A DNA stretch of 64,000 nucleotides from Marsupella aquatica. Its lineage: Eukaryota > Marchantiophyta. Location of the stretch: the NCBI GenBank assembly GCA_973895155.1, contig OZ316897.1, positions 21,514,001-21,578,000 on the forward strand, given 5' to 3'. Positions within the stretch are counted from its first letter, which is position 1. Each line of letters begins with the position of its first letter. Shown in pieces: positions 1 to 10,371 of the stretch. Both the position numbers and the translations under genes were made by a program. Below the pieces are notes generated by a model. That model was not told the origin of the DNA. It saw only the letters and a program-made list of their open reading frames with translations, and made no database searches.

Positions 1-126
1 CACCGAGATTGTTTTTCACTCTTTTACAAAGGAAATCCAAATGACATTGAGTGAAAATGAATGGGCTGCCCCGTGTTCCTTGGTTATACATACTAATCAC
101 GGATCAGGCGCGACTTAGTAAAATTA

Positions 127-184
127 ACCCCGAATCATGATAAATCAATGTTTTCGGGCCAATTATTCATGAATATTTCGGGGT
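127..184. repeat. Imperfect inverted repeat (hairpin)
   Basis: The left arm at 127-140 reads ACCCCGAATCATGA. The right arm at 167-184 is its reverse complement with a four-base bulge. The right arm contains the palindrome ATTCATGAAT (165-174). That palindrome recurs past the 3' end of the downstream gene (3855-3864), and a shorter form lies at 209-216. These could be subterminal transposase-binding sites, but no terminal inverted repeat could be matched. Confidence 0.5.
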
Positions 185-263
185 ATTAACGGGAAAAAGC
201 TTGCAAATTTCATGAATATTTGATATTTTTGAAGTTAAAAAGTCCCAACAATCCGTGAAAAAC

Positions 264-271
264 TATAAATA
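264..271 (+). promoter_or_regulatory. TATA box of the DUF7869-type gene
   Basis: TATAAATA lies 98 bases upstream of the ATG at 369, in AT-rich sequence. This would place transcription start near 295-305 with a leader of about 70 bases. The match is a good plant core-promoter consensus; the assignment is by position only. Confidence 0.6.
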
Positions 272-368
272 GGCTCGTTTATTCATGACTCTTGGTCATT
301 ATTTTGAGAAGATTTGTTAGATTTTACTGATTTTCTGAGTTTCTTGTCAATTTGCACTAGTTTTTCCA

Positions 369-3300
369 ATGGCGACATGTTACGAATCAGATGATTATTC
401 AGATGGAGTTTCTGATGATGTTTCATTGCCGGATGGCCCCTGCACAGTGGTTGGCCCAGATATCCCTGGAATAACTATTGTTTTAGATATGCCACCCCCC
501 ACCCCTATGAGCAAGTTAAAACGTAGTCCTTTACGACTTGCAATTAGTGGGAAGAAATCATTGGTCGGTGGTAAAGAGAGGTCAGGGAGCTCCTCTGACT
601 CCTTGGAGAGTATTGGTCCCCCTGGACGTCAAGTTGTATCTCCTTTGTCACCAACAAAGGACAAATTGGGGAGTAATCTGGAAGGTTCAATGCCTATTTG
701 GATGTCTGGGAAACGGTCTCATGAATTCATGAAGACTGGATTTGGAAAGACGATGAAGGCACTAAGTGGGGAAAATGACAGAGATTTTTGCAGTCTCCAA
801 AGTGTTCAGCGGTTGAAGCAAATGCCAAAAAGTAAAACCTTTGGTAAGCCAACGTCGGAAACATTTCACAGGGGGATGAGGGAAGAAACTAGACGACCAG
901 TGTTATTGAAAAGTATTCCAGAAAAGAATTCTAATGTGCATTCCTCAGTTTTACCTAGGAGTCATGGTGTTGGGGCAGGGAGCGGATCAAGTCACGGAAA
1001 CTCAAACAGGGAAACCAACCTGGTGGAGAGGGACCCTAGGAAAATATTGAAAGGGTCCCTACACGGTAATGGAGGGATTTCTGAAATACGCCCAGGTATT
1101 CCAAGGGTGCATAGAGTGAAGGAAGAGCCTCCATCTCCGAAGGCTGCAGGTCTGGAATCTAGGCATGTTCAGAAGCAAATGTTGGTGACCATTTCATCAT
1201 CGAATGAAAGCGAGTCTTCGGAGAGTGGGGAGGATGATGTTGTTCCGGTGGCATCTAGTCGTTACAAACGTACGAGCAATGCCACTTTGTGTGAAACAAA
1301 GTTGAAAGAGGAGGATATCAAGAAAACAAATAGTAAGTACTGTTGTCAGAGTCATTGTCTCCTAAGTCTATCTCCAAAAGAAATTCGTGAGGCGCGTTCT
1401 AAATTTTTGAGGCAGAAATCTCAGGATCGATCTTTATCTTTGCAGTGGCTTATAAAGCGAGACAGAAATGAAGGAGGGAGGCAGACTATATCTTACACGT
1501 TTGGTCAAAAGAGTATTTGTCGGAAAGCTTTCAAGCTTATATTTTGCGTTGGCAATCATAGATTAAATAGAATTTTGAAATTAGACAACCAAGACTTAGG
1601 ATATTCTAAACCAGTTGGACGCCCTCCATCTGTTAAAAGATTAGTCTTGGTCAGTTGGCTTAGGTCGTTTTTTGAGACACGCGTGGAAACATTGCCAAAT
1701 AAAGAAGTTTCACATTTACCGGATAATTATTCAAAGCTGGAGGTATGGAAGATCTACGACTCCAACTATGCCAAGATTGATGAATCTTCAAAAATATCCT
1801 ATCGACAATTCTTGAAAGTTTGGGTTCAAGAATTTGGTCATGTGAAGATTCCTCCAGTCAATCGATTCAGTGCTTGCGCGGATTGCGAGGAGTTCAAATC
1901 AATTCGGGACAAAGCTGTCTCGGAGACCGAAAAGAGTAAGTTACTTACAAGTTTGACAAGTTTTTGTTTCAAGAATATGGCTTAACACATGATTTCTAAT
2001 TTTTTTTGAAGAAACTAACAAGTTGTTTTTCCAGGGCGAGGGGAAATTATGTTACAAAAACATAGAGACCAACAATCCAAAGAACGTGAGAAACTCGTGA
2101 AGCATCGTAAGAAATGTTTTTCAAATTCTGATAAATATTTGGGAGTTGTCATTGATGGGATGGATCAAAAGAAGACAAGGTTGCCTCATTGGCCGCGGCC
2201 CCCAAAATCGGTGGACGAAACATGTTTGATCCAAATGCACGTTGTCGGATGCCTGGTTTTCAATGGTGCACTATTTTCAAGAGTGTTTCTTAATTATCCT
2301 GTATTGCATAATGATGGAAACTTGACAGTCACAATCCTGCAAAGGGTGTTTCACGAATGGGAAGAAAAGCCTGGTGGCTTGCCGCCTGTTCTCTATCTTC
2401 AACTTGATAATACCAATAGAGAAAATAAAAATAATTTACTCTTTGCCTATCTTCATATGTTGATTCGAAGAAAGGTTTTTCGGAAAATCAAACTAGGATT
2501 CTTGTTGGTTGGACACACACACGACCAAATAGATCAAATGTTCAGTCGATTTTCTAAACGACTAGCAAGGTTTAAGGCATTCACATACGAAAGCCTATGT
2601 GATATTATTTGTGAATCATATCAACCCCAACCAAATATCACTCTTTTAAAGGAAACATATGATTTCCGTCAATATGCCCTCTCAGATCCACCTTTAGTCA
2701 TTGAAAGGATTCGAAATGTTACCTTCCACCACCAGTACAAATTTGCATTTGACAAGTTGGAAAATCAAGTTCCAACCCAATGGGGGAAGAAGTTTTCCAC
2801 GGACTCAACTTGGAAACCTGACGGAGGCATGAAATTTTTGAGGGAAGAGGAGCCAGAAAAGGTGATGGGTTGTGCTCCCGGATTACCCCTTTTCAAAAAG
2901 GGGGATAAGAACGTTACAAGGACTCAACCAAATATGTCTAGTTCTTCAAGAATGACTTTGAAGGAGATGGATGATTCGTTAAATGAGATTCAAAAGGGAA
3001 TACTTGCAGTTGAAACTTTATTCTCAGAAGAGGAAGTGAACTGGTGGAGAATGTTTTTTGAAGAGCAACGGGAATTGAATAAATCTTTGCTCCTTGATCA
3101 AAGACCATTGATTTTCCCTTTTCAATGGCCACGCTCCCAAAGGGAGATTGCTGTTGCTGCTGAAGTTCCCAGAGTCCTTGTCAATGAAGAGGAAATTGAA
3201 GAGAGAGTATACGGACCTACCAGAGATATATACGTGGGTCCTTATCGGAATCAAGGAAAGATAGATGTAGAGAAGGAGAATATGGAAGGAGACTTTTCGG

Positions 3301-3767
3301 ATCTTGAAGTCAACACTTATATTTCTGTTGCTGGAGAAGAATCGGAAACATTTTGGGTGGCCAAGGTGGAAAGAATTGACCAGCGCGACGAGTTCAACAT
3401 TCCAAAAATGATTTATGTTTTATGGCATGCTACAAAAACCGGGTCAGATCCTTGGAAAGCCAAGTACTTACCAGAAGTCTTAAACTACGAAAAGAAGAAA
3501 AGTGGTCGTGGGAAAGGAACTTTGAAACCAATATGGTTTCACCAAGAGCTTGATTTATCTTCAACGATTGTTTTTGCTTACAACTTCATGTTGACAAAAT
3601 CTGATACATTGTACAAAAAGACAGTAGATCGAATCAAAATCCGATTGACTGAATTTTTGGCAGAAGAGAAAGAGCAAGAACAAGAGAATGGATCAACTAG
3701 AACCCCGCTAGGAGATAAATCTAGGGATATTTCGTTTCAAGAATTGAGGACTTCTGGATCTGAGTAA
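369..3767 (+). CDS. DUF7869-type transposase-like protein, intact, two exons
   Basis: Exons 369-1935 and 2035-3767 join in frame across a 99-bp GT-AG intron (donor GTAAGT at 1936, acceptor TTTTTCCAG) to give 1,099 aa. The N-terminal half is Ser/Lys/Glu-rich and probably disordered, with an acidic Ser patch near residues 277-292. A CADC motif precedes the intron. The core has three spaced acidic motifs typical of the DUF7869 family, probably an RNase-H-like transposase fold: VVIDGMDQKK (Asp563/566), LQLDNTNRENKNN (Asp647) and GHTHDQID (Asp686/689). Near residues 955-990 is a module of the form FWVAKVERID...VLW that resembles a chromatin-reader barrel. No stop or frameshift interrupts it, unlike the neighbouring element gene. 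It could be a recently active mobile-element gene or a domesticated copy. Catalytic roles of the Asp residues are inferred from spacing only. Confidence 0.8.
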
Positions 3768-4317
3768 TGAAAAGTAGTTATTGTTTGTGACATTACCATT
3801 GAAAAACATGGATAACTTGAAATTTTACAAATTTTCAAAATGCCTTTACCACTTATTCATGAATTCATGGTTAAAGTTTCTTGAAAAATTTGTAGTTTAA
3901 TATTATCTTAGTGGGTTGTGTTTCAATTCAATTAGATGGTGTCATTTCTATTCTCCTTGTCTTCTTTTCACAATAATGTGTATCAGGTTAAGTTGTAGTA
4001 ATTTATTTTCTGGTTTTTAAATGACAATGGCTTTTGGAGGTGATTTAGTTGTTGTTTCAAAAGACACCTCGTGTAATTGTGAGACCATTGTAGATAATAG
4101 TGTTGTATTTGAGATCATTTATTGGTGGAATGAAACTTCAGATGAATTTGGTCATTTTTAGGTGTCAAAACATAGCTAGTTTATGTCATATTTTGTTCGC
4201 TCCATATTTTTGCTCTAAAATAGGTGCTAATTTTTGCACTTTTTTTGACTTTTTCGTTGTTTTTCTGATTTTTTGGCTAGAGTTCCTAAAGTATGGGCTT
4301 GTTACTCATCATTTAAG
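3768..4317. other. AT-rich spacer between the two transposase-like genes
   Basis: This holds the 3' flank of the DUF7869-type gene, a copy of the palindrome ATTCATGAAT at 3855-3864, and T-rich sequence. An 80-residue ORF at 4100-4342 is hydrophobic, low in complexity and out of frame with the exon that follows, so I do not call it a gene. Confidence 0.5.
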
Positions 4318-7300
4318 GCTTCTTGTTAGAGTTGGAGAATGAGGAAAATTTTGACAGGGAAACCGGTTTCTATCACTTTCCATGTGTTGATTGCGCCACA
4401 GAGATTCACCAAAGAGCCAAGGATGTGAAGGTAACATATATACTAGTTCCTAATTATACATAGTACATTATTACAGAAGAGAGCACAACCTTCATTGACA
4501 ATTTTACAGACTCAATCTTTATTGTCTACCAAAGATGAACATGATTGAAATTGCTTATCTAATACAATTTTATCTTGTGAATGACAGGGTTCACCATTTA
4601 ACATAGCTGTGATGGGACATTGGGATGGCTTTCAAGCTGCAACCACTGTCCAAAAGGATTGCTGGACAGTGGAAATTACTATCCTGAATGGTGGGAAAAG
4701 AGTATTACCTGATTCAAAAATTGCAAGGCCTATTCCTCTACTTTTTATTCCTATGTCCTCTAAGTTATTACAAAGAAAAAAAGAACATCACTTGTTACAA
4801 GCTTTTCTGAAACCCCAGTGGGCTGACTTTCAAAATAGTTTTGTCAATGGCTTCCCTGTGAAGTTAGATTATCCTGTGCCTTCACTCATGCCAAATAATA
4901 GGGACAGGCACATAATTGTTCGAGTAATACCCATGCTGTGGACTGGTGATGGGCCAGCCCAAAGTAAGATTGGAGGTACTTTATTGATGGGATACAACGG
5001 CTGTAGACGTGATCTCTTGTATTCAGAAAGCATTCTGTCAAATACAGGAAAGAAAAAAGTAGTAGTTTACAGTCAAAACAGAAAGCAGGTTCGATTCCCA
5101 TCAATCAAAAGGGATGTAGAAGGCATGTATTATTTTGGCAAATGCTTGAGAGAAGCTACCAACGAAGAACAGAAAACAGAGTACAAGAGACAGAGTGGTT
5201 TGTCACACTATTCAGATATGTGGTCCTTATATGATACTCATGGATTTGACATATCACTTGATTTAGTCAATGATCCAATGCATTGCTTGGCACTTGGGGT
5301 GTTCAAAACTTATAATGACAGGTTGTTACAATCTTGTAATGCTGCGGAGGTGAAGAAGCTGATGAAGGTCTTACAGATTGTAACTAACAATCGGCCAATT
5401 GGACTAGGGGCTCGCTGGCCACGTCCTCCTCTGTACGTGAAAAATGTACTAGGTATGGGATCAAAATGGAAGTTTTCCAATTATAAAGCAGAGGAACACT
5501 TATTATTCACAATGTACTGTGCGGCTCCTATCTTGGAAGAATTGGGGCACACTCTTGCCACTCCCCTTGGTGCAGAAGGTGCAATTCTCATTCACTTGAG
5601 CAGAATGTTTTTTCTTGTTTCAAGAAAACATGGATGGACAATTGATATGCTTCAGAATGCAAGACTTCATCTTTCTGCTTGGAGAGTGCTTACAGAAGAA
5701 GCATATGGCCCAACTGGGCGAATAGTGGAGCATGTCACTGGTATGTAAGAACACTGTTTCTACTATAAAGTTAATAATACCATAAATTTATTTTTAACTA
5801 AATATTATTGAATGATCCATTTGAACTTTTAAATACTGATGTGTAGCTTTTACTTTAGACTTTGTGACTGTTGTAGTTGCCATTGATGTAAGTACTTGCC
5901 TGGTTTTCCAGGGAATGGTGAAATTTTGGACGACATAGTTTGACATGGCCATCATGATATATTCTGGTGTTATGGCTTCGAGCGTATGGTTAGTGGATAC
6001 AACAACATCACTACAAACAGTAAATCGAGTGAGATGAGTTTTGCACAATACTTTTGCCGTCAACAATTTTCAGAATTGTTTTTTCAATTGCAGCAAGACA
6101 AAGATGGACTCCACAGGGACCAGAGAACGTTGCATATATTACAATGCTCTTTGTATCCACGTATAGTTGGACTTGCAGTGGGAGATTTTCTGAGTCCCAC
6201 ATTGTACAAAAGCAAGGTGTCTATGGTGACTAGTATAGAGAAAGCAACTCAGTTGTGAACCTTGGTGCAATATATGGGTCGCTTTGACTCTTCTTGCATA
6301 CAGGTTGTAGCCAAAGGAATTGGCATAGGGCCAAACGAAGGTTTGGAGGTTGATATACTTCCAGATGGAGAGATTTCACAACATCTTAGGTCACATTGGG
6401 TGGCTGAAAATGTTCTGAACCCTACTAATGATTACCTGTTCAGGCCTCGAATTGAGATTATTCGAGGGGTTGTTGTTGATGGAGTGCACTACAGGAAGAA
6501 TGACCTTGCAGTGGTTGAGAATAGCAACAAGGAGAGGCCATCGTTGAAATGTAGAATTAAATCTTTTTTCATCCATGCATTTGACAGTCACTACCAGATT
6601 TTTTTTTAGGCCTGTTGCTATACTGAGGTGTCCATAGAAGGGGATGATGGTGAGGAAGTGTTGTTCAAAACAGATAATACAGACATGAATTTGCTTCTGG
6701 ATGACCCAAGTGAAAGCCTTGGAAGTAAGGTCTTTCCAGTGTTTAGCCTTAGGCATAGATTCATTTCACACCCAACAAAACAAGAACCTATAGGTAAAAA
6801 AGCAATTGTGGCATTCGAGTTTCAAGATGCTGTTCTCCGAATGCATTTGTTAGTGCCTGGGAAACCTGGGTGTTGCCCTCCATGGCCTTTGTGCAACGAT
6901 GTTGTCATTGTTTCACTAACTGCTAGTGGACCTCACGCAAATTTCTATTTGGCACACATCGTTAAGGTTCACTATGATGCAGAAAATATTGAACTGCAAA
7001 ATAGAGATAGGAAAGTAGAAGTACTTTGGCTAGCTCCTGATCAATCAAGTGCTTATGAGGTTAGTGAGCATGAGTTCTTCAAAGTATTTTCTCCAGATGA
7101 AGTTTTTACTTTGCTGTGGCAAAACATTATGACAGTTCTGGACCCTACCTTGTTTTCAAAAATAGATTTGAGAGGGTCCACCACCATGAGATGGAAAGCA
7201 CCAAAAAATTGGACCAGCAGTTTGTTTTTGAAACGGGACCAGTTAAAAGCTCCCCCTAGACAACCTGGTTTGTACAATAAATCAAGATATCTGATAGGAG

Positions 7301-8282
7301 AGTGCTAGCTAGGCATGGGTCATATCCACACTCTTCTTGCAATAATAGAGTGATTCCAGATAGATTTTGATCCACTTCTTGCTCAGAAGCCAGGACCCAA
7401 GCTTGTGAGACCAAGGAGGCTCCACATACCTGATCATGACAGATATTACAAAGCTAATCAATTTGAGGCCACTGGCAGGTGAGTCACGTCCTGGGTCACA
7501 TCCATTTTAGCTACTGTCTTAAAGAATTTGTCTTGAGTTCTTTGTGGTGAAATTGAAGGAGTCACAGGTTGATAGGAGTTTAGTAGGTGGTAAGCACATG
7601 AAAAATAATTTCACTTTGCATAGTATGTCAATAATTCTACAATGACGTGAGTTGATGCTGTACACTTCTTAATTTGCAGTGCGGCAGAGCAGAAGCATAT
7701 CAACATGAGAAAAATAGAAAGGAGTTGCTTCGAATGAATTATACAACGGTTGATCTCTTACATATGTGAGGTCAGTCTCTTCTTCTTAATGCCTCCCTGA
7801 TCAATACAGGGGGTTTCTCACCGTTGTGCTTTAGTCTTTGAATAAGTGTGCCATTGTAGCTAGTTAGTAAATTCTATTTATGCTGAATCTTAATTAGGCT
7901 TGCTATCCCACCAGGAGGCCAGTGATGCAAAGCAACATTCTTATGCGCTAGATGCTTAGTTCTCAGGCTTCTCGATCATACCAGTTTGGAGGAAGGCCAC
8001 TTGTAGTTGTATCAGTGAATTTTCTTTGTAGAGGATACAAGTTATCCCTCCTTTGTATAATCTGCATGTGTTTCAGAGCAATTAGTAATTAAATAGAGGG
8101 AAGCGCTTCAGTATGTTTTGAAACCTGCTAGATCATCTCATGGTATATAGTTCAAGCCTTCGTTCATGCTCAATCATGTAAAATTCAGCTGTTTACAATT
8201 CTTTCAGCAAGTTACTGACTATCAGTGGCCTTTCGATGAAGCAGAGTACCTGCGCAAACATCTCAACCAGCCACGTACTTGA
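4318..8282 (+). pseudogene. Tnp2-like (CACTA/Plavaka-type) transposase gene, decayed
   Basis: Visible exon pieces are one ending at 4430, then 4588-5740, 5912-7308, about 7364-7478, and 8208-8282. Donors include GTATGT at 5741 and GTGAGT at 7479. The 4588-5740 exon has the family hallmark NDPMHCLALGVFK and an upstream stretch of the form MLWTGDGPAQ. The 5912-7308 reading frame holds for 1.4 kb but contains stops at 5941 (TGA, in DDIV-stop-HGHHD), 6256 (TGA) and 6607 (TAG). The second stop could lie in an 89-bp intron (6215-6303). The first two are compatible with CGA-to-TGA decay. The part around 6900-7070 contains FYLAHIVKV and VEVLWLAPD, recalling the C-terminal module of the upstream gene. 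Start and the order of the last exons are uncertain. Family assignment rests on motifs alone. Confidence 0.65.
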
Positions 8283-8988
8283 GTATGTAGCCGGTTCACC
8301 CACAAAAGTTTTGTGATACCCGGGCGACCCTAGAGGTGCTGTTGTGTGAATTTATCTGTCCACTGAATTTCGCCAATGGATCTGAGTGCTACTTTCCCTG
8401 ATAAGGATCCACCACAATGGCTGAATCTCGACGACAACGACAAGGGAAGACTGTATGTGAATTGGCTTTAAAAACTTATAATTGCTTTAAAGACTATCGA
8501 TATGTTGATTGGTACAGGTACAAAGTTATAGAGGCGGCCGTGGTTTCTCTGCCATCCTCGCCTCCAGTAATTAGAATTAATCTGCTCTCAAAAGTCCCAA
8601 AGTTTTGCCAAGCTTAATTACAAGAAATCTCTTCAGTCATATTCCTGTCATGTGTCAATGTACACATGCAGTTCGATTTTCTTATTGAACTCTGTCACGT
8701 TCGTACTACTCCTCCCTTCTCAAGATTTGCACTTTGTTTTAACTTCCGCAGGGTTTTGCACGTAAAGCTTCGACAAGTTAAAAGCCGATACCGGTGCAAA
8801 GTCACTATGGGAGATTTCTGCACTTAGATTCGGTGTAAATATAATTTCCACACCATTCTTAAGTGCATTTTACCTTTTCACCTCTGTGCATGAGATGACG
8901 GTGCATTTCTCAAAAGTCATCTGTGCAAAGCAGGAAAGTTTTCCTGTGAAGAACAAAATCCTCAAATCCACGTAGCTTAATTTCGTCA
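8283..8988. other. 3' flank of Tnp2-like remnant, possible further coding debris
   Basis: A 31-codon reading frame at 8376-8471 (MDLSATFPDKDPPQW...) has coding-like composition and may be another decayed exon of the element. An overlapping 66-codon ORF starts at 8417. Neither is recognisable, and the rest holds nothing I can name. Confidence 0.25.
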
Positions 8989-9365
8989 GATGATCTATTG
9001 CATCTGAATCTACTTTATTGCGGTAAGCAAATGTGATGATCTATTGCATCTGAATGTACTTGATTGTGGTAAGCAAATGTGATCGTGTTAAGCACATGCG
9101 ATGATCTATTGCATCTAAATGTACTTGATTGTGGTAAGCAAATGTGATCGTGGTAAGCACATGCGATGATCTATTGCATCTGAATGCACTTGATTGTGGT
9201 AAGCAAATGTGATCGTGGTAAGCACATGCGATGATCTATTGCATCTGAATGCACTTAATTGTGGTAAGTAATGTGAGCGCACATTTGCACATGCGATGAT
9301 CTATTGCATCTGAATGCACTTAATTGTGGTAAGCAATGTGAGCGCAGTAAGCAAATGTGATCGTG
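8989..9365. repeat. 65-bp minisatellite, six units
   Basis: Units begin with GATGATCTATTGCATCT at 8989, 9035, 9100, 9165, 9230 and 9295. Four successive spacings are exactly 65 bp; the first is 46 bp. Each full unit contains two related 18-19 bp halves built on GTGGTAAGCA(A/C)ATG, so a smaller tandem repeat was amplified secondarily. Confidence 0.9.
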
Positions 9366-9523
9366 GTCCGTAATTGTCTGTGTACAATGTTCAGAGTGAG
9401 AGATGACTATCACCAGTGGCAACTTGACAAACAGGCGACACATTAGGTCGGACCGTAAGTATTTTGAGACCATCGACTTTGCGTGCTACAACAAACTTCT
9501 CTCCACTAGTTTGAACAACAAAT

Positions 9524-9769
9524 TTAGAAAGAAGATAGGATAATCATCCATGCTAACGCCTCTTGAGAATCGAAAGCTTCAAGCCTAGCCATGAAGTGGT
9601 AATCCTTCTCATCAATTTCCTTCACAGGCGGTGTAGCAGTTCCATCAATAAACTTCCACGAGCCCGATGATTGAAGACCGGCGGAGAAAAGCATTTTCCA
9701 CGATTCATAATTGACGACTCCTTCCAGCTTTGGAATTGAGTGTGTAGAATCGCGAAAAGGATTCGACAT
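9524..9769 (-). mobile_element. Ty1/Copia gag N-terminal fragment
   Basis: Read from the ATG at 9769 on the minus strand, about 80 residues match the start of plant Copia Gag polyproteins: MSNPFRDS, then PKLEGVVNYESWK, then WKFIDGTATPP, then an acidic and aromatic stretch. The frame stops at 9524 and no capsid zinc knuckle, protease, integrase or reverse transcriptase follows. It is a 5'-end relic of a retrotransposon. An in-frame upstream ATG at 9838 exists but is probably leader sequence. Confidence 0.75.
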
Positions 9770-10371
9770 TGTAAAAATTGACGAAAATCTGTATAAAGAA
9801 AGAATGGAGCTGAGTATCTCAGTCAGCGTGTAGTGCAAGCGCAGTCTATAGAATTAAGGCCCATAACCTGTCGACTCGTTAAATGCGCAGAGCTTGAACA
9901 CGAGACAGGAAAACACTCAAAGCCATCAAACACGATTTTGAAAACTTCTTAGAGTGCAGATTTCATTATGCCTCAAGAGAGGGCGAGAGCCAGAGTACAT
10001 AGTGGCGCAGGGATGGACCTCAGTCCTTATCACACCGTTGTCCCGCGGAAGCCATGTGGCACAGAAAACGACGAGAACAAAGTGGCTTACAGTAAGCCTG
10101 ATACTACTGTATGTAAATGTAGACTAACCGACACCTGGAACGGATAGACGATTTGACGAGCACCGAAAACAGAAAGGTAAACTTTCACAGCAGCTCAGGT
10201 GCTCTCCTCCGCTCAGAGTACCTCGTGATGTCCGATCCCAACCTGGAGAGCATACGTAATTTCTCTTGTCTCAAACTGCTGGTGAGCGTCATGCATAATC
10301 ACCATCCAATCCCTCCCACATAGCCCACAGTCAATGTGCGCATTGGTCCTTCGTTCCAGTGGGACAGTGCG
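9770..10371. other. Leader/flank of the Copia remnant
   Basis: On the minus strand this would be the leader, and possibly LTR debris, of the Copia fragment. No matching second LTR was found in the window. No gene is seen. Confidence 0.3.

Noticed and set aside
1-8282. CACTA-type terminal inverted repeats around the transposase-like genes
   Set aside because: I looked for CACTA or other matched termini near both genes and found no convincing pair, so no element boundaries are claimed.
8989-9365. Regularly spaced repeats resembling a CRISPR array
   Set aside because: The units are contiguous and the intervening sequence is itself repeated. The host is a eukaryote, so this is a minisatellite.
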